DNA of 64,000 nt from Neolentinus lepideus HHB14362 ss-1. Lineage: Eukaryota; Basidiomycota; Agaricomycetes; Gloeophyllales; Gloeophyllaceae. The DNA lies in contig KV425572.1 of assembly GCA_001632425.1 (NCBI GenBank), forward strand, positions 115,656 to 179,655, given 5' to 3'. Of the stretch, positions 47,477 to 57,893 are shown one piece after another. The notes below the pieces were generated by a model. It saw only the letters and a list, made by a program, of their open reading frames with translations. It searched no databases and was not told the DNA's origin. Made by a program: the position numbers and the translations under genes. The stretch's first letter is position 1. Every line of letters begins with the position of its first letter.

Positions 47477-48037
47477 GAACATCGCGCATGGGATGTTCAA
47501 AAGCTGCGTTGTCAAAGTCAGAAAACAAATCGCTACCGAAACGAGACGACTCCAACTCTCACCATACCGGCCAGATTTCTCTCATAGCAAGCGCGGCAAC
47601 GGGTTCTTATACTTTTCAGCAGAAGTCGATAGGCGTAGCATATGTGATATGATGTAACTTATGGTACACCGATCGTCTCTGATATCAGTACAAGCCGTGG
47701 CGCCAAGGAGGCCGCCTATGCGCCCTAGGCCGTCGACAACAACAGCGCCGGAGTGGAGCAATGTTCAACTTCCTTGAACATTGCGCATGGGCCATTCGGT
47801 GATATCCGTTGTCAAGGTCAGAAAACAAATCGCTGCCACAACGAGACGGCTCCGCCTCACCATGCCAGATCGATTAATCTCGCAGCACACGTCGCGACGG
47901 GTCTTTATACTTTTCAGTAGGAGTCGATAGGTGCGACGTATGTGAGTATGCGATCTGATGTCACCTACGTAACACCTATCGACTCTGATGTCAGTGCAAG
48001 CTGTGACCGCCAACGCGTCGACAACAGTAGCGCCGGA
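47477..48037 (+). repeat. Tandem repeat, two units with about 299-bp period, palindrome at junction
   Basis: Unit 1 begins GAACATCGCGCATGGG at 47477 and unit 2 GAACATTGCGCATGGG at 47776. Both contain GTCAGAAAACAAATCGCT, ACGAGACG, TATACTTTTCAG, AGTCGATAGG and end near GTCGACAACA...AGCGCCGGAG. Between them, 47758-47784 is an inverted repeat with 11-bp arms and a 5-nt loop. No coding capacity; the pair may be a duplicated LTR-like or MITE-like unit. Confidence 0.75.
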
Positions 48038-48609
48038 GAGAAAGCACCGTACTCGTTATCATGTGATCACTCACTCCTTAGACGTCTTGAAGTACTCGCG
48101 GATGAAGGACACACGTCCTTACACGATCACTTAGACGACGACACACGGTCGTGTCGGTGGTGCTGCCTCTCTTGATTACAGAAAAGCATGGTCACCGTTC
48201 ACGTCGAGCGTCCGAGATGGTGCCTCAGAGCTTCAAGAGGCGATTCGAAGGAAATTCGAGACGTCCAAGTATCCAGCCGATCACCTCTTGAAGCTGAGGA
48301 GGTGGCGCTCGGGGGGTTGGAGCACATCTTCTTAGTGAACTCCCAGCTCAGGATCTAGATCGTGCCATTAAACTTGGTCCTGTCGTCAACCTCGATGATA
48401 GCGTATGCTGCTCGTCTGGGGGAGAATGGGAGGAGAATAGACCACGTGTGCGAGGACGCGGCTGACGGTGCTTTCCATGTCCTTGAAGAGGGCGTCGAGT
48501 ACCTTCTCCACTGAGTCTACCTCTTGATGCTCCGCATCGCCTTACCCCTCGACGCTGCTTCCCGACCACAACCACCCCGTGCTGTCCGATTTTGTCCATC
48601 CAGCACATA

Positions 48610-48720
48610 ACATCCAACGGGATGTCAGACGTTGGAACTGTTCCTGTGTTCGACGGGAAGAGTATAGAGGGTTGGCGTCACCACCTAGAGCCACTATTAC
48701 TCGCAGTAAAAGGCGCATGA
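48610..48720 (+). pseudogene. Possible copia-type gag remnant
   Basis: A short frame reads MSDVGTVPVFDGKSIEGWRH and continues LEPLLLAVKGA before a stop. The pattern of a 'FDG...W...LLLA' start is reminiscent of copia-family gag N-termini, but no nucleocapsid, protease, integrase or reverse transcriptase motif is found nearby, so the call is weak. Confidence 0.25.
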
Positions 48721-50749
48721 CGTGGTTTTGCAGTCGGGTTGGAGGAGAGAACCGACCGGATGACTCTCGGATTTCGACCGTAGAAATTAGGGAGTCATGG
48801 GGTCAAAGTCGGTGATACTGAGGTCTTTGAAAACGGCGGACTTGGCTGCGGTCCAAAGCGTGATGTTGTCAACGATATCGAGGCTGCTGCGTCTCGGCCA
48901 AATAAACATGGACATGGAGAACGACCTGGAACTCCCGGACCGTGGGTGATGACTCCGAGTTGCTTGTACCGAGACAATTTGCACTGGCAGGTATTGGTGG
49001 AAGATTTTGCGTTATCGACGACTGTGAAACGAAACCAGTACCTATTTTCGAAGACATTACTAAGATTTCAATCGAGTGTCACAAGGTGAATGAGTAACGA
49101 CGGTATTGTCCTGACGCTGGACACGTCTACGGAATATCAGTAGACCGGCGACCGGAGCGTCGAGAAACCTTCGACAAGGTAACCGCTCAGACGACGACAA
49201 TGAACAACTCAGCGCACGCGAACCACACGGTGCGTTGTTCTGGAATAACAACACCGTTGCCGTGGTGGACTTGACCAACACGCGTTCTATTATGGCCGAC
49301 GTGGAGGAAAGCCCCACAAAGTAACGGGACAACAGTTTCGTAGAGGGTGATAGTCACGAGAAAATGAAAACCAAGATTATCGCGTTCACGGAACGGGGTA
49401 GATTCCGAGGTCACGCTTCTTTGCTCCCTCAGCCTTTTCGACAGTCCACAGCACGTGGAGCGTCGCTAGCCACAGTAAAACAAGCAGTAAAAAGACAAGC
49501 CTTACCTTATCAGAGTATGTGTGAGTCGTTTGGCGGATTAAAGGTCCGCGACGCTAAGCCGGGCAAAGGAGCATGGAGACAATTGTGCGGCAGCCTTATA
49601 CTGGCGGGCAAGAGAAAAACAAATGGATGAGACCCGTAGCGTCGCCGTGAAGGGGGGCATGTTCGAGAAGGATGGGGTGCTGTAATGGCACAGTAGTGAA
49701 TGATATAGAAAAGACACGGCTGTATAAGTGACAGCAGCAGGTCACGACACGCTTCGAACGAGAATGGAGACATGCCGCCGGAGAACAACGATTGCTCGTG
49801 AAGAACAGGCATGGAAATTGGATGGTTCCAAGTCGGCGACGGTGGAACGGAAGTCACAGAAGGAAGGCGGTAGGAACAAGAAATGGCAATACGTCGGATA
49901 CAATGTCGCGCGCAGAGCAGAATGGATGGACCGGTTTGACCACGATAGGCAGGCTTTGTATTCGGCGAACAACCAGGACCTCGACAACTGTTGATATCCT
50001 ATTGTTAGCTGTGCGAGTTCCAGCATGCATGGCAGTAGGTGAATGGACAGAAATTGTTGCCATTGAATATTACACGAGGACGCGAGACAAAGAGGTGAGT
50101 GGCACTGAGTGCAGACAATAAACCGGCCGTTGCCGATGGTGGCTGAGGTCCCTTCATTTACGTTTGTGGCGCAAACTTGTTCTCAGTTACTGATCAACAG
50201 GGCCCTGATTTCCATTTGGGAGATGCCACAGCGTTATTGTCCCGCAATGTCGCACAACGCCCACTTTTGTCCCGCCTCAGCTCTTAAGGCGATGCTCGAA
50301 TCCTGTCCATCTTCACGACTTTAGAGCTAGTCTCGGGTTTCTGTCTCTCTCGTACGACCCGTCGACGTCTTATATATACGACTCTCTCGTCTCGGCCGGA
50401 CATCACCTTCTGTATCTCTATTTCTCGAACTCTTTGCTGTTCTAGCGACTCGGATTGTATCAAACTAATTGCCTTGGAAGGACCCTCTGTCTGCATCATA
50501 GTGGGTTCAATTCTGTTAATAACCCGGGCTTATGTGGCCGCTGACAGCGCCTCCATAATAGGTGTTTCTTGTTCTTGTAGCTATACATCCGGCGCATCAT
50601 TCTAAAGGCAAATACCCCGCATAGCCTCCCACTTTCCTTAATCTCACGCCCTTCCAAGCGTCTATCGTAAGTGCATCACCATATGCCTCGAGACGTGTTT
50701 GATCATCCCTATCTATCCTATAGCTACAGTCACATTTCACCTAATTCAA

Positions 50750-52150
50750 ATGTCCAAAGCCGTGCTCAACTCGTACGCGGTCCTGTCGAAGCAAGCGCCC
50801 CCTCAAAAGGTTGCGCCAACGCAGCCACTGCCTCCCCTACCCCACAGCCGTATCTCTCCGGTCTGGGACAGTTTTAGTGCTCGCCCTCGCTCGAGCACAT
50901 TCTCCAATATCTCCGCGTGGGCCCTGAACATCCAGCCAGGCTCCCCCGCGCCCTTGTCGCCATCCGCGTCCAGCCCCCGCCGCCTCTCCGTTCCCTCCGT
51001 GCGCGTCTCGTCCGCATCGTTCCTGAATCTCCTCGACACCCCCAGCACCGCGCAGAAAGCCGCCTACAACACACCTGTCGTAGTCGAGTTCCCCACCTCC
51101 CCCAGGACAGCCGGCCTCCCGCAGAAGGATAAGGATCTCGTAGCGCTCTACGGCATCCCGGCGCCCCCGATGCCCAAGAAGAACGGCCGCGTCCTCAACC
51201 GCGTGCGCTCCTGGTCCGTGTTTGGCCGGCCGAAGGCAGCTGCGGGCACCAAGCCCAAGGCCGACGCCACACTTACTGCGGCAGCCGAGATCGCGTCGCG
51301 CAAGAAGGAGGGATACAACAACAACAACAACAAGAACACCCGGCGTGCGCACGACCGCCCGCTTCCCCTCGCGGCGCAGCTCGAGCTCGCGCAGCTCATG
51401 GACGGCGGGTCAATGGACCACCGGATAAAGGCACACATGAAAGAGCGCGCACGCGGGGAAGACGCTGGTGTGGGCGATGTGTGGCGCGACGGCGCGGGCG
51501 GGATCTGGCTAGACCAGGAGGAGGAGTGGGAGTACGCCCATCTGCTGGGTGGCGATGTTGGTGCAGGGACACGTGCGATGGGCGAGCCCGAGTGGGTCGA
51601 CTTTGAAGCGTGCTCGCCTGTGGATGGCGGCGACAGCGAGGAGAGGAGGGGCAGCGTGTCGACGCAGTCGTCGGATCTCGACCCCGGCCACTTAATGCAG
51701 GTGCCCGACACCCTCGCCAACTTCGGTGGCAACGTCGTCTCTGCGGCTGCGCACAAGCCTGGCGCGTCCGTACGATCAGGCAGTCATCCGATCTCGCAGC
51801 AGACAACTCGTCCAGGGTCGAGTGGCATAACCCGTCCGGGGTCGAGCGGCTCTGTTCGGCGACGCCCCGCGCCGCTCGTCCTCCCCCCTCCCGCACCCTC
51901 GACCAAATCGCCGATAAACCCCGACCAGATCCGGCGGGACTTCCTCGAGAACTCCTTCCAGCCCGAGGTGAAATCGACTCCCCGTGCCCAGAAGAAAGTT
52001 CGCCGGGGGAGCCTCGCTGTCCTCCCGGGGTATACGAACGTCGCGGCTGCGTCTACTGAGACTTTCGCGAGCTCCGGCACGAGGAGAACTGTATTGAAAA
52101 AGCCGTCATTGTTGAATGTGTTCAAGGGTAGGAGAGACGCTAGTGCGTGA
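50750..52150 (+). CDS. Hypothetical protein, disordered, probably basidiomycete-specific
   Basis: Intronless frame, 466 residues from the ATG at 50750 (MSKAVLNSYAVLSK). I do not recognise a family. The N-terminus is Pro/Ser-rich (PLPPLPHSRISPVWDSFSAR), followed by VALYGIPAPPMPKKNGR and a basic WSVFGR patch. An Asn run of five and a helix-like acidic segment (LDQEEEWEYAHLLGGD) come next, then Ser/Pro-rich stretches with repeated RPGSSG and a basic C-terminus (KKPSLLNVFKGRRD). No signal peptide or membrane segment. Strong codon-position GC bias, the long open frame and a clean ATG support it as a real gene. It is likely intrinsically disordered; any cytoskeletal or signalling role would be guesswork. 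Confidence 0.72.
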   Translation: MSKAVLNSYAVLSKQAPPQKVAPTQPLPPLPHSRISPVWDSFSARPRSSTFSNISAWALNIQPGSPAPLSPSASSPRRLSVPSVRVSSASFLNLLDTPSTAQKAAYNTPVVVEFPTSPRTAGLPQKDKDLVALYGIPAPPMPKKNGRVLNRVRSWSVFGRPKAAAGTKPKADATLTAAAEIASRKKEGYNNNNNKNTRRAHDRPLPLAAQLELAQLMDGGSMDHRIKAHMKERARGEDAGVGDVWRDGAGGIWLDQEEEWEYAHLLGGDVGAGTRAMGEPEWVDFEACSPVDGGDSEERRGSVSTQSSDLDPGHLMQVPDTLANFGGNVVSAAAHKPGASVRSGSHPISQQTTRPGSSGITRPGSSGSVRRRPAPLVLPPPAPSTKSPINPDQIRRDFLENSFQPEVKSTPRAQKKVRRGSLAVLPGYTNVAAASTETFASSGTRRTVLKKPSLLNVFKGRRDASA

Positions 52151-52661
52151 AGTTATGTTATGCTATTCCAGAAAATCATGCTATGCTTGAAATCCGTTAC
52201 TGCTCTCATGTCTTGAGTCGCCTTATCCATTCCTGCTCATGTTCGGTTCGCCTTATCCCTACCCACTCTCATGTCTGATTCGCTCTTTCCATTCCTGCTC
52301 ATGTCGCTTTCACCTTTTTCGCTCCTGCTCTCATTGTATCAGTACGCCATTTTTACTTTATCTACTACCCTAATAATCTGTAGCATTAACTGTTGTAGCG
52401 TATGTCCGACGCTTCGTGTTCACCTCTGTTTTACTTTGGCTCTTTTCCTGGCTGGCACCCCAATCTATACAACTATACAAGGATGCAATCCATATGATAT
52501 ATATGCGGGGCAGGCCCTTACGACTTTGATAAAGACACGGCGAGCGCTGTGCAGGCTGTGGCATTAGGTGGCGTGACTTTCCAAAGAGGGTAAAAGAAAA
52601 ACAAAGACAAATAGCTGCAGAAAGATATGGATTTGGTTCTGACAAGCCAGAGGCCTTGCTA

Positions 52662-52737
52662 GGCTCGTGACCACCCTCTCGTAGCGCGATTGGGGCAGAA
52701 TCACCAGCGATTGCACTGGAGGGGATGGTCACGAGCC
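52662..52737. mobile_element. MITE-like element, copy 1 (76 bp)
   Basis: Ends are inverted repeats: GGCTCGTGACCA at the left and TGGTCACGAGCC at the right, with further partial pairing inward. The copy at 53231-53337 has the same ends. No coding capacity. Confidence 0.65.
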
Positions 52738-53230
52738 GAGTCGCAAGGTAACGTTCAATCCCTGAATTTGGGCTGCGTTGATTCTTGAACATCGTCGTGG
52801 AACTGTTCGAGATTAAGATTAGCGGTAATGATGCACCACCCTGAGTACATCGAACTCTGACGGATTTTGCTCTGTTCCAATAAGTATGTGTTCACGGTTC
52901 ATCCGACGGTACCTGTGGTCCGAGCTGAGACACAGCACATGCCACATACAGATTTTTTTGAGGCGCAGTTTCAGCGCTCAGCGGTCATGTTGCCTTGAGC
53001 TTCTTGTAACATCGGTTGACTGGCGCTGGACCTCCGAGGACACTGCATTAAACGGGGTTTTCCGTCCTGGAATGGGAGTATGGGACATCTTCAGGCCTGC
53101 GCGCTTTCGACAGGAGTGCAAGCTCGCGCAAGGAATCTTGCCCGGTATCATATGACTAAGGGAGCGTATCAATGTCGAAGCTTCCTCCCGCGCGCTCGAG
53201 CTGAAATCCCTCTTGAAGTTCAAGCTCTTA

Positions 53231-53337
53231 GGCTCGTGACCATCCTGTCATACCGCCATTGGGGGCAGAGGCAGAATGTCGATAGACGTCCACGGTCGTA
53301 CTGCCTTTGACTGCACTGGAAAGGATGGTCATGAGTC
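53231..53337. mobile_element. MITE-like element, copy 2 (about 107 bp)
   Basis: Left end GGCTCGTGACCATCCTGTC pairs with right end AGGATGGTCATGAGTC. The element is flanked by TA on both sides, the target duplication typical of Tc1/mariner-type (Stowaway-like) elements. It shares internal GGGGCAGA and TGCACTGGA blocks with copy 1. Confidence 0.65.
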
Positions 53338-53673
53338 TATGGATCTCTAGCTAACTTGGTCCTGAAACATACTGATCAATCAATCAAAGGGATAAGAAGA
53401 TCGGGAAGATAAATCCAGCGGTTCTACTCGGTAGCCTGCAGGCGCTCGCAATTTAAAGTATCTATCATTGGATCGACTGTTTACTAGTAGAAGGCGCTGT
53501 ACGGTCAAGGTCTCGAAATCTTCCTGCAGACGAAAGGATAAACCTCCATCGGACCTAAAAGAAGCATTCCGATTTCATCGCTATTATCTTTGAGACGCCC
53601 ATCGTCAAATATAAATCCCATGGCTATGGCAGTCTAGATAGCATCCCCCTTTGTCTGAGCATCGACTTCCACC

Positions 53674-56600
53674 ATGGGCAGGACTGCAGGCCAGCGGCTC
53701 GGTGTCCCTACGAGAAGGTCCACAGAGGATGTCGGCAAATGGGAGCAGCAGAAAGACAAATTTGTAAGTTCGTCTGCGGACTCCCGATCGTAGCGCTCAC
53801 TAACCTGACTGCATGGGTAGAATTTGGTCGTGACAGAGGAAATGAAGGCTGCTTGGAAGCGCTGTGAGGACAAGGTGAACTGGATCATCAAAGACTGCAC
53901 GTGAGTAGATTAGTCACATCTCTGTTTGTATATTGATGTGACATCGGACTTGCCTTCCAGGAAAAGAAACAGATGTTTCCGGTGCGAGTTTTCCTGGACA
54001 CCAGATCAATCTGGCATTGCTCATCCGCACTTTATATGGCCTAGGGACAGGGAATTTGATCTCGAGGAAGACCGAGATATTTGTCTCTATGGTCTCGAGG
54101 TGGATCAAAAACTAGATCCGCTAGACGTCCTTCGTGTAACCGACATATTTCGCGACCATGGCTCTACTGGTATCAGGCTATTCAAGGAAGGTGCCACTGC
54201 AGAAGACCTTGTGCAGGGCGAGCTGGCGGACTGCTGGATTTTGTCTGCACTCGCTACGGTCTGCACCGCCAGTAGGGACTACAATTGGATAGAAAAGGAG
54301 ATATGTGTGAAGGTAAGACGTTTTTATGACATAACGGGTGCAACTTCAACTTACCTCTGTTATCGAAGCATGATGTAGAGATCGGGGTGTACGGCTTCAT
54401 ATTCTATCGTGACTGTGGATGGGTCGACATCGTTGTGGACGAGTACGTCGTCGTAATGAATATACTTATTGGTGATGCATCCCTGAATATTTACCTTCCG
54501 TCTAGCCTTCTCTTCGTTCATTCCACTCAGTACGAAAACCTACCCGATGAGGTAATGTATCTCGACGTGCATGCACGCTCGGTATTCATCTGTTTGTAGG
54601 AGAAGAAACGGTTCCGTAAAGACAAGAGGCAATATAATCAAATGGCTCGAAGTGGTTCGAAGGCTCTTTATTTCGCTTCCTCCCGCACCGAAGGAGAAGT
54701 ATGGGTGTACGTTCTCTCTTTCCCTTCAAAATTCAATTCCTTAGTGGTGTCCCCAGACCTTTGATTGAGAAAGCCTTCGCCAAACTGTACGGCGACTACT
54801 CGGCCATCAATTACGGGCACACATGGGATGCAGTAGAAAATCTAACTGGGTCAGTGGCGTCCTTCGATACTTGCCGCATCCGCTGCTGATGTTTCTGGCC
54901 CAGGGGAGTCTCTAATTCCTTCCACCTCCACGACGTCTTGTCTAAAGATACATTTTGGGAAGACGAGCTGTCGAAGATGGTCAATACCGCCATCATTGAT
55001 CGTGTCTTCAGCTGTGATATCAGAGAGATCGAAGGAGGTGAAGTACAGGGCCTGCGCACCAGTACGCTGACATACATCTCGGGTTTCTGGATATCTGGTC
55101 TAACCTAACATTCCAAAGATCATGCATACTCAGTTATTAAAGCTATTGGGCATGTCGCTACAGGGAAGCGTTTCGTCAAGATGCGAAATCCCTGGGGAAA
55201 AGACGGAGAATGGAACGGGCCCTGGAGTGACGGATCTATAGAATGGACATCGAATTGGCCGTCACTTGAGATGGGCGAAGAAGTTCGCATACAACCGGAA
55301 GATCTAGAGCATACGTTCGGCAATGATGGTCAGTTCATTATGGAATGTACGTCAAAACCATAGTTTGATAGAGTAGACATACTTATCTGTCTGTTCACTT
55401 GCAAGACGAAGACTTCATGTCTACATGGACAAACGTCGACAGAACTAGGTTATTCAACGACGAGTGGGTGTATAGCTCCCACTGGCTCAATGTCGCTACC
55501 CGTCCTGAGTTTGGTGGGTTATATATATATATCTTATCCTGTCTGTCGCGCCCTGACTGGATGCCTAACAGCTGCATGGAGTCCGGGCGACGTGTCGTGT
55601 AAGTGAGTCCTCTTTTAATTCAATACTGTATGCTTATATCAGGCATACCAAGTTTCAATTATCGTCGCGAAGAAGACGCCCGCCGTAATCGTCTTATCGC
55701 GTCTAGATGATCGAGGCTTTCAGGAACTGTCAGGCTGTTACTCATGGTCACTCGACTTCGTGGTGTACCGTGAAGGCCCCGAGACGTACGAAGTTGGTAG
55801 ATCCACACATGAAAGACTCTGGAGCCGCAGCGTCAATGTTGAATTGGACCTTGAGGAAGGAACATACATAGTTCATGTATGTCCTGGTTGTTTCACGGGC
55901 ACGACTGCATCTGACCCAGACATAGGTGAGGCTTGATCGACGACATAGGGATGGAGATGAAGCAGACCAAGATGGCTACCGTAGGAACCAAGACAGAAGA
56001 AATAACGAGCCACTAGATGGATCATCTCATGCCGGAAACGTTTACTATACGAATCAACTCAAAAGAAAGATTGAGGCATTGGATGGATCATTTTATCCTG
56101 ATGATGTGAAACGCAAACGTTTTATCACCTCGCTTTCGTATACGAAAGAGGTAGCTTTACGAAGAAATCAGTGGGACCGCAGGAAGTTGGAGAAGAAGTG
56201 GGCTGCCGCAATTGCTAGCAGGAGTCTGGCCTCTAGTACGTCCACTACGTAACCATTCCCTTGTGTTAGTGATTCATGTGACATTACCTTAGACTTCGAC
56301 TATAGGTGGGTTTGTGGCATGCTGGCCGGTATATGCTGATAATGAAGAAACTTCGACTAGTTCACACCAGGAAATGATTCCCATCACCTACGACTTTCTG
56401 GCTGGACGTGATCTCCGTAAAATACAAACTGAGATCTTGAATGCTGAACGGGAGAGGGCAAATTCCTCCCCAGTGCATCTTGGGGCTCCACAACTCGATG
56501 AGCTCACTGGCGAGCGAGTGGATAGAAGGACTAAAATCTTCAACGGCGATGGGTTTATTTGTGACCATTGCGGGGTGAGCTTGCATCATACCTTATTACG

Positions 56601-57077
56601 CCTCTTTTACCTACTACGATCTCTCTATAGAATGAGGTTGGAGGTCCATTCTGGCACTGCTCTGTGTAAGTGGCATTCAAAATTTTCTATTCCACGATCT
56701 CATCTCAGGAACCACCAGATGCGTAGAATTCGATATCTGTTCAAAATGTAAGGACAAAGGCCTCGAGTCCCACGGTGGTGGAACCCCGCACGCTCTTTGG
56801 TTTATACAAAACGAAGAGATCGCAAAAGCGCTGGAGCAACATGTGAGTAGTGTCCTTTCCTTCTTGCCAAAGTCATCATGCTGAGGGCTCTTAGATGTAT
56901 GGCGAAGGTACAGGTACACACCCGGAAGATCGAGAAGTTATAATAGGGTTGCGTGTTTACACGTATAAAGAGGCAAAACCCGAGATACATGGGTCGCTTC
57001 GGCAAGGCAGTCTTGTTCGCCTGGCCTTCAAGAAGAATGGTCATGCAAAGACTGGGCTCGGGATGAACGGAGCCTGA
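53674..57077 (+). CDS. Calpain-type cysteine protease with C-terminal ZZ zinc finger, gene 1
   Basis: Seventeen exons: 53674-53763, 53821-53900, 53961-53981, 54045-54312, 54369-54442, 54506-54551, 54600-54706, 54757-54849, 54904-55061, 55119-55346, 55406-55513, 55572-55598, 55653-55876, 55926-56235, 56306-56574, 56631-56665, 56719-56842 and a last exon 56895-57077 (so 18 in all), keeping frame for 814 residues. The calpain triad is complete: Cys127 (ADCWILSALATV), His314 (HAYSVIKAIG) and Asn336 (RNPWG). A C2-like domain follows, then an EKKWAAAIASRS helix, FLAGRDLRKIQ, and a ZZ finger (GFICDHCG...FWHCSVCVEFDICSKCKDKG) with a conserved tail (HPEDREVIIGLRVYT). Probably a cytosolic protease that performs limited cleavage; no EF-hands are seen. 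The substrate is unknown. Confidence 0.87.
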
Positions 57078-57893
57078 GGCCTCTCTAATCCTGGCATTAC
57101 AACTTCTTTCTCCTCTCGGCCGTGAAATTCGGAGCGTTATGCAGACTTATAAACATTTCAGTGGCATTACAATTCTCATGGACCTTGATGCCGGTGGCGA
57201 AGGATGAGTAGTGGGTCCTCTCAATTTCACTACAATGCTACTAGGTTTTCTTAGTCAGGAAAGAGGTTATACGTCAATATTGTGTGCCTCCGGATATGTA
57301 GGCGGCCCCCTTCTGAGGCAGGTATGGCACATAATGTTGCTTATGTCTTGAAACTATCTTGGAGGCTATGTAGATTCTAGTCACAGTTCCACAGCTTGCC
57401 AGCTCGCGCCTTCGCCCTCGACGCATCCGATGAAGCAGCGCTTGTCGACGGTCCTGTGCAATTGCTGTGTATGGCTGCATGGCAAGGCTTTGAAGTAGTG
57501 GATCGCATGTGACATCGCGGGCAGGCTATAGTCTCCAGAGCACTGGTGTCGAGTGCCGTCGTGGAAAGCGAACTTTTTGGCTCGGTAGATAGTCTACCAA
57601 TCAGGGAACCTACTAACCCATGACAGATGCTATCTAGTGAGAGGATCAGTGACAAGTCACAGATTAGTTGTTGGTGTTCTCGTCTTGACTACGGCTGATT
57701 CTCTTTTCCGACGTGCGATGCTGTACAATAGTGATGGGACTCCGGCTGCACGAAGATGCGATGTGACCGAATGAGCATGGAACCCGACTCCACGGTGTCA
57801 ATGGTACACATAAGAACAGGTACGTTATATAAAGAGATGGCTGTAGTAGAGGCCTAGCTAAGACTTGGACCCCAGTGAGGTTTAGACCTTGCC
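57078..57893. other. Intergenic between tandem calpain genes
   Basis: About 0.8 kb with no recognisable coding segment. It holds the 3' flank of calpain gene 1 and presumably the promoter of gene 2. Confidence 0.5.

Larger units (their letters stand above)
47084..50749. other. 3.7-kb repeat-rich region, no supported gene
   Basis: Holds the tandem repeat at 47477-48037 and scattered short frames (48610-48720, 49170-49630) that may be retroelement debris. None is long enough or similar enough to call as a live gene. The last few hundred bases before 50750 contain C/T-rich tracts and probably serve as promoter for the next gene. Confidence 0.5.
52151..53673. other. Intergenic with two MITE-like elements
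   Basis: Pyrimidine-rich 3' flank of the hypothetical gene (52190-52450, repeated 'CTCATGTC...ATTCCTGCTCATGT' motifs), then the two inverted-repeat elements at 52662 and 53231. No coding gene recognised. Confidence 0.55.

Noticed and set aside
49170..49630. Open frames that might be a retroelement polyprotein
   Set aside because: No protease, integrase, reverse transcriptase or zinc-knuckle motif could be found.
51148..51756. Minus-strand frame opposite the hypothetical gene at 50750-52150
   Set aside because: Shadow frame produced by high GC at third positions of the plus-strand gene.
53982..54044. Extra in-frame coding segment (CEFSWTPDQSG...) in calpain gene 1
   Set aside because: It has GT..AG ends, the paralogue has an unrelated intron at the same site, and skipping it gives the conserved CFRDREFDLEEDRD.
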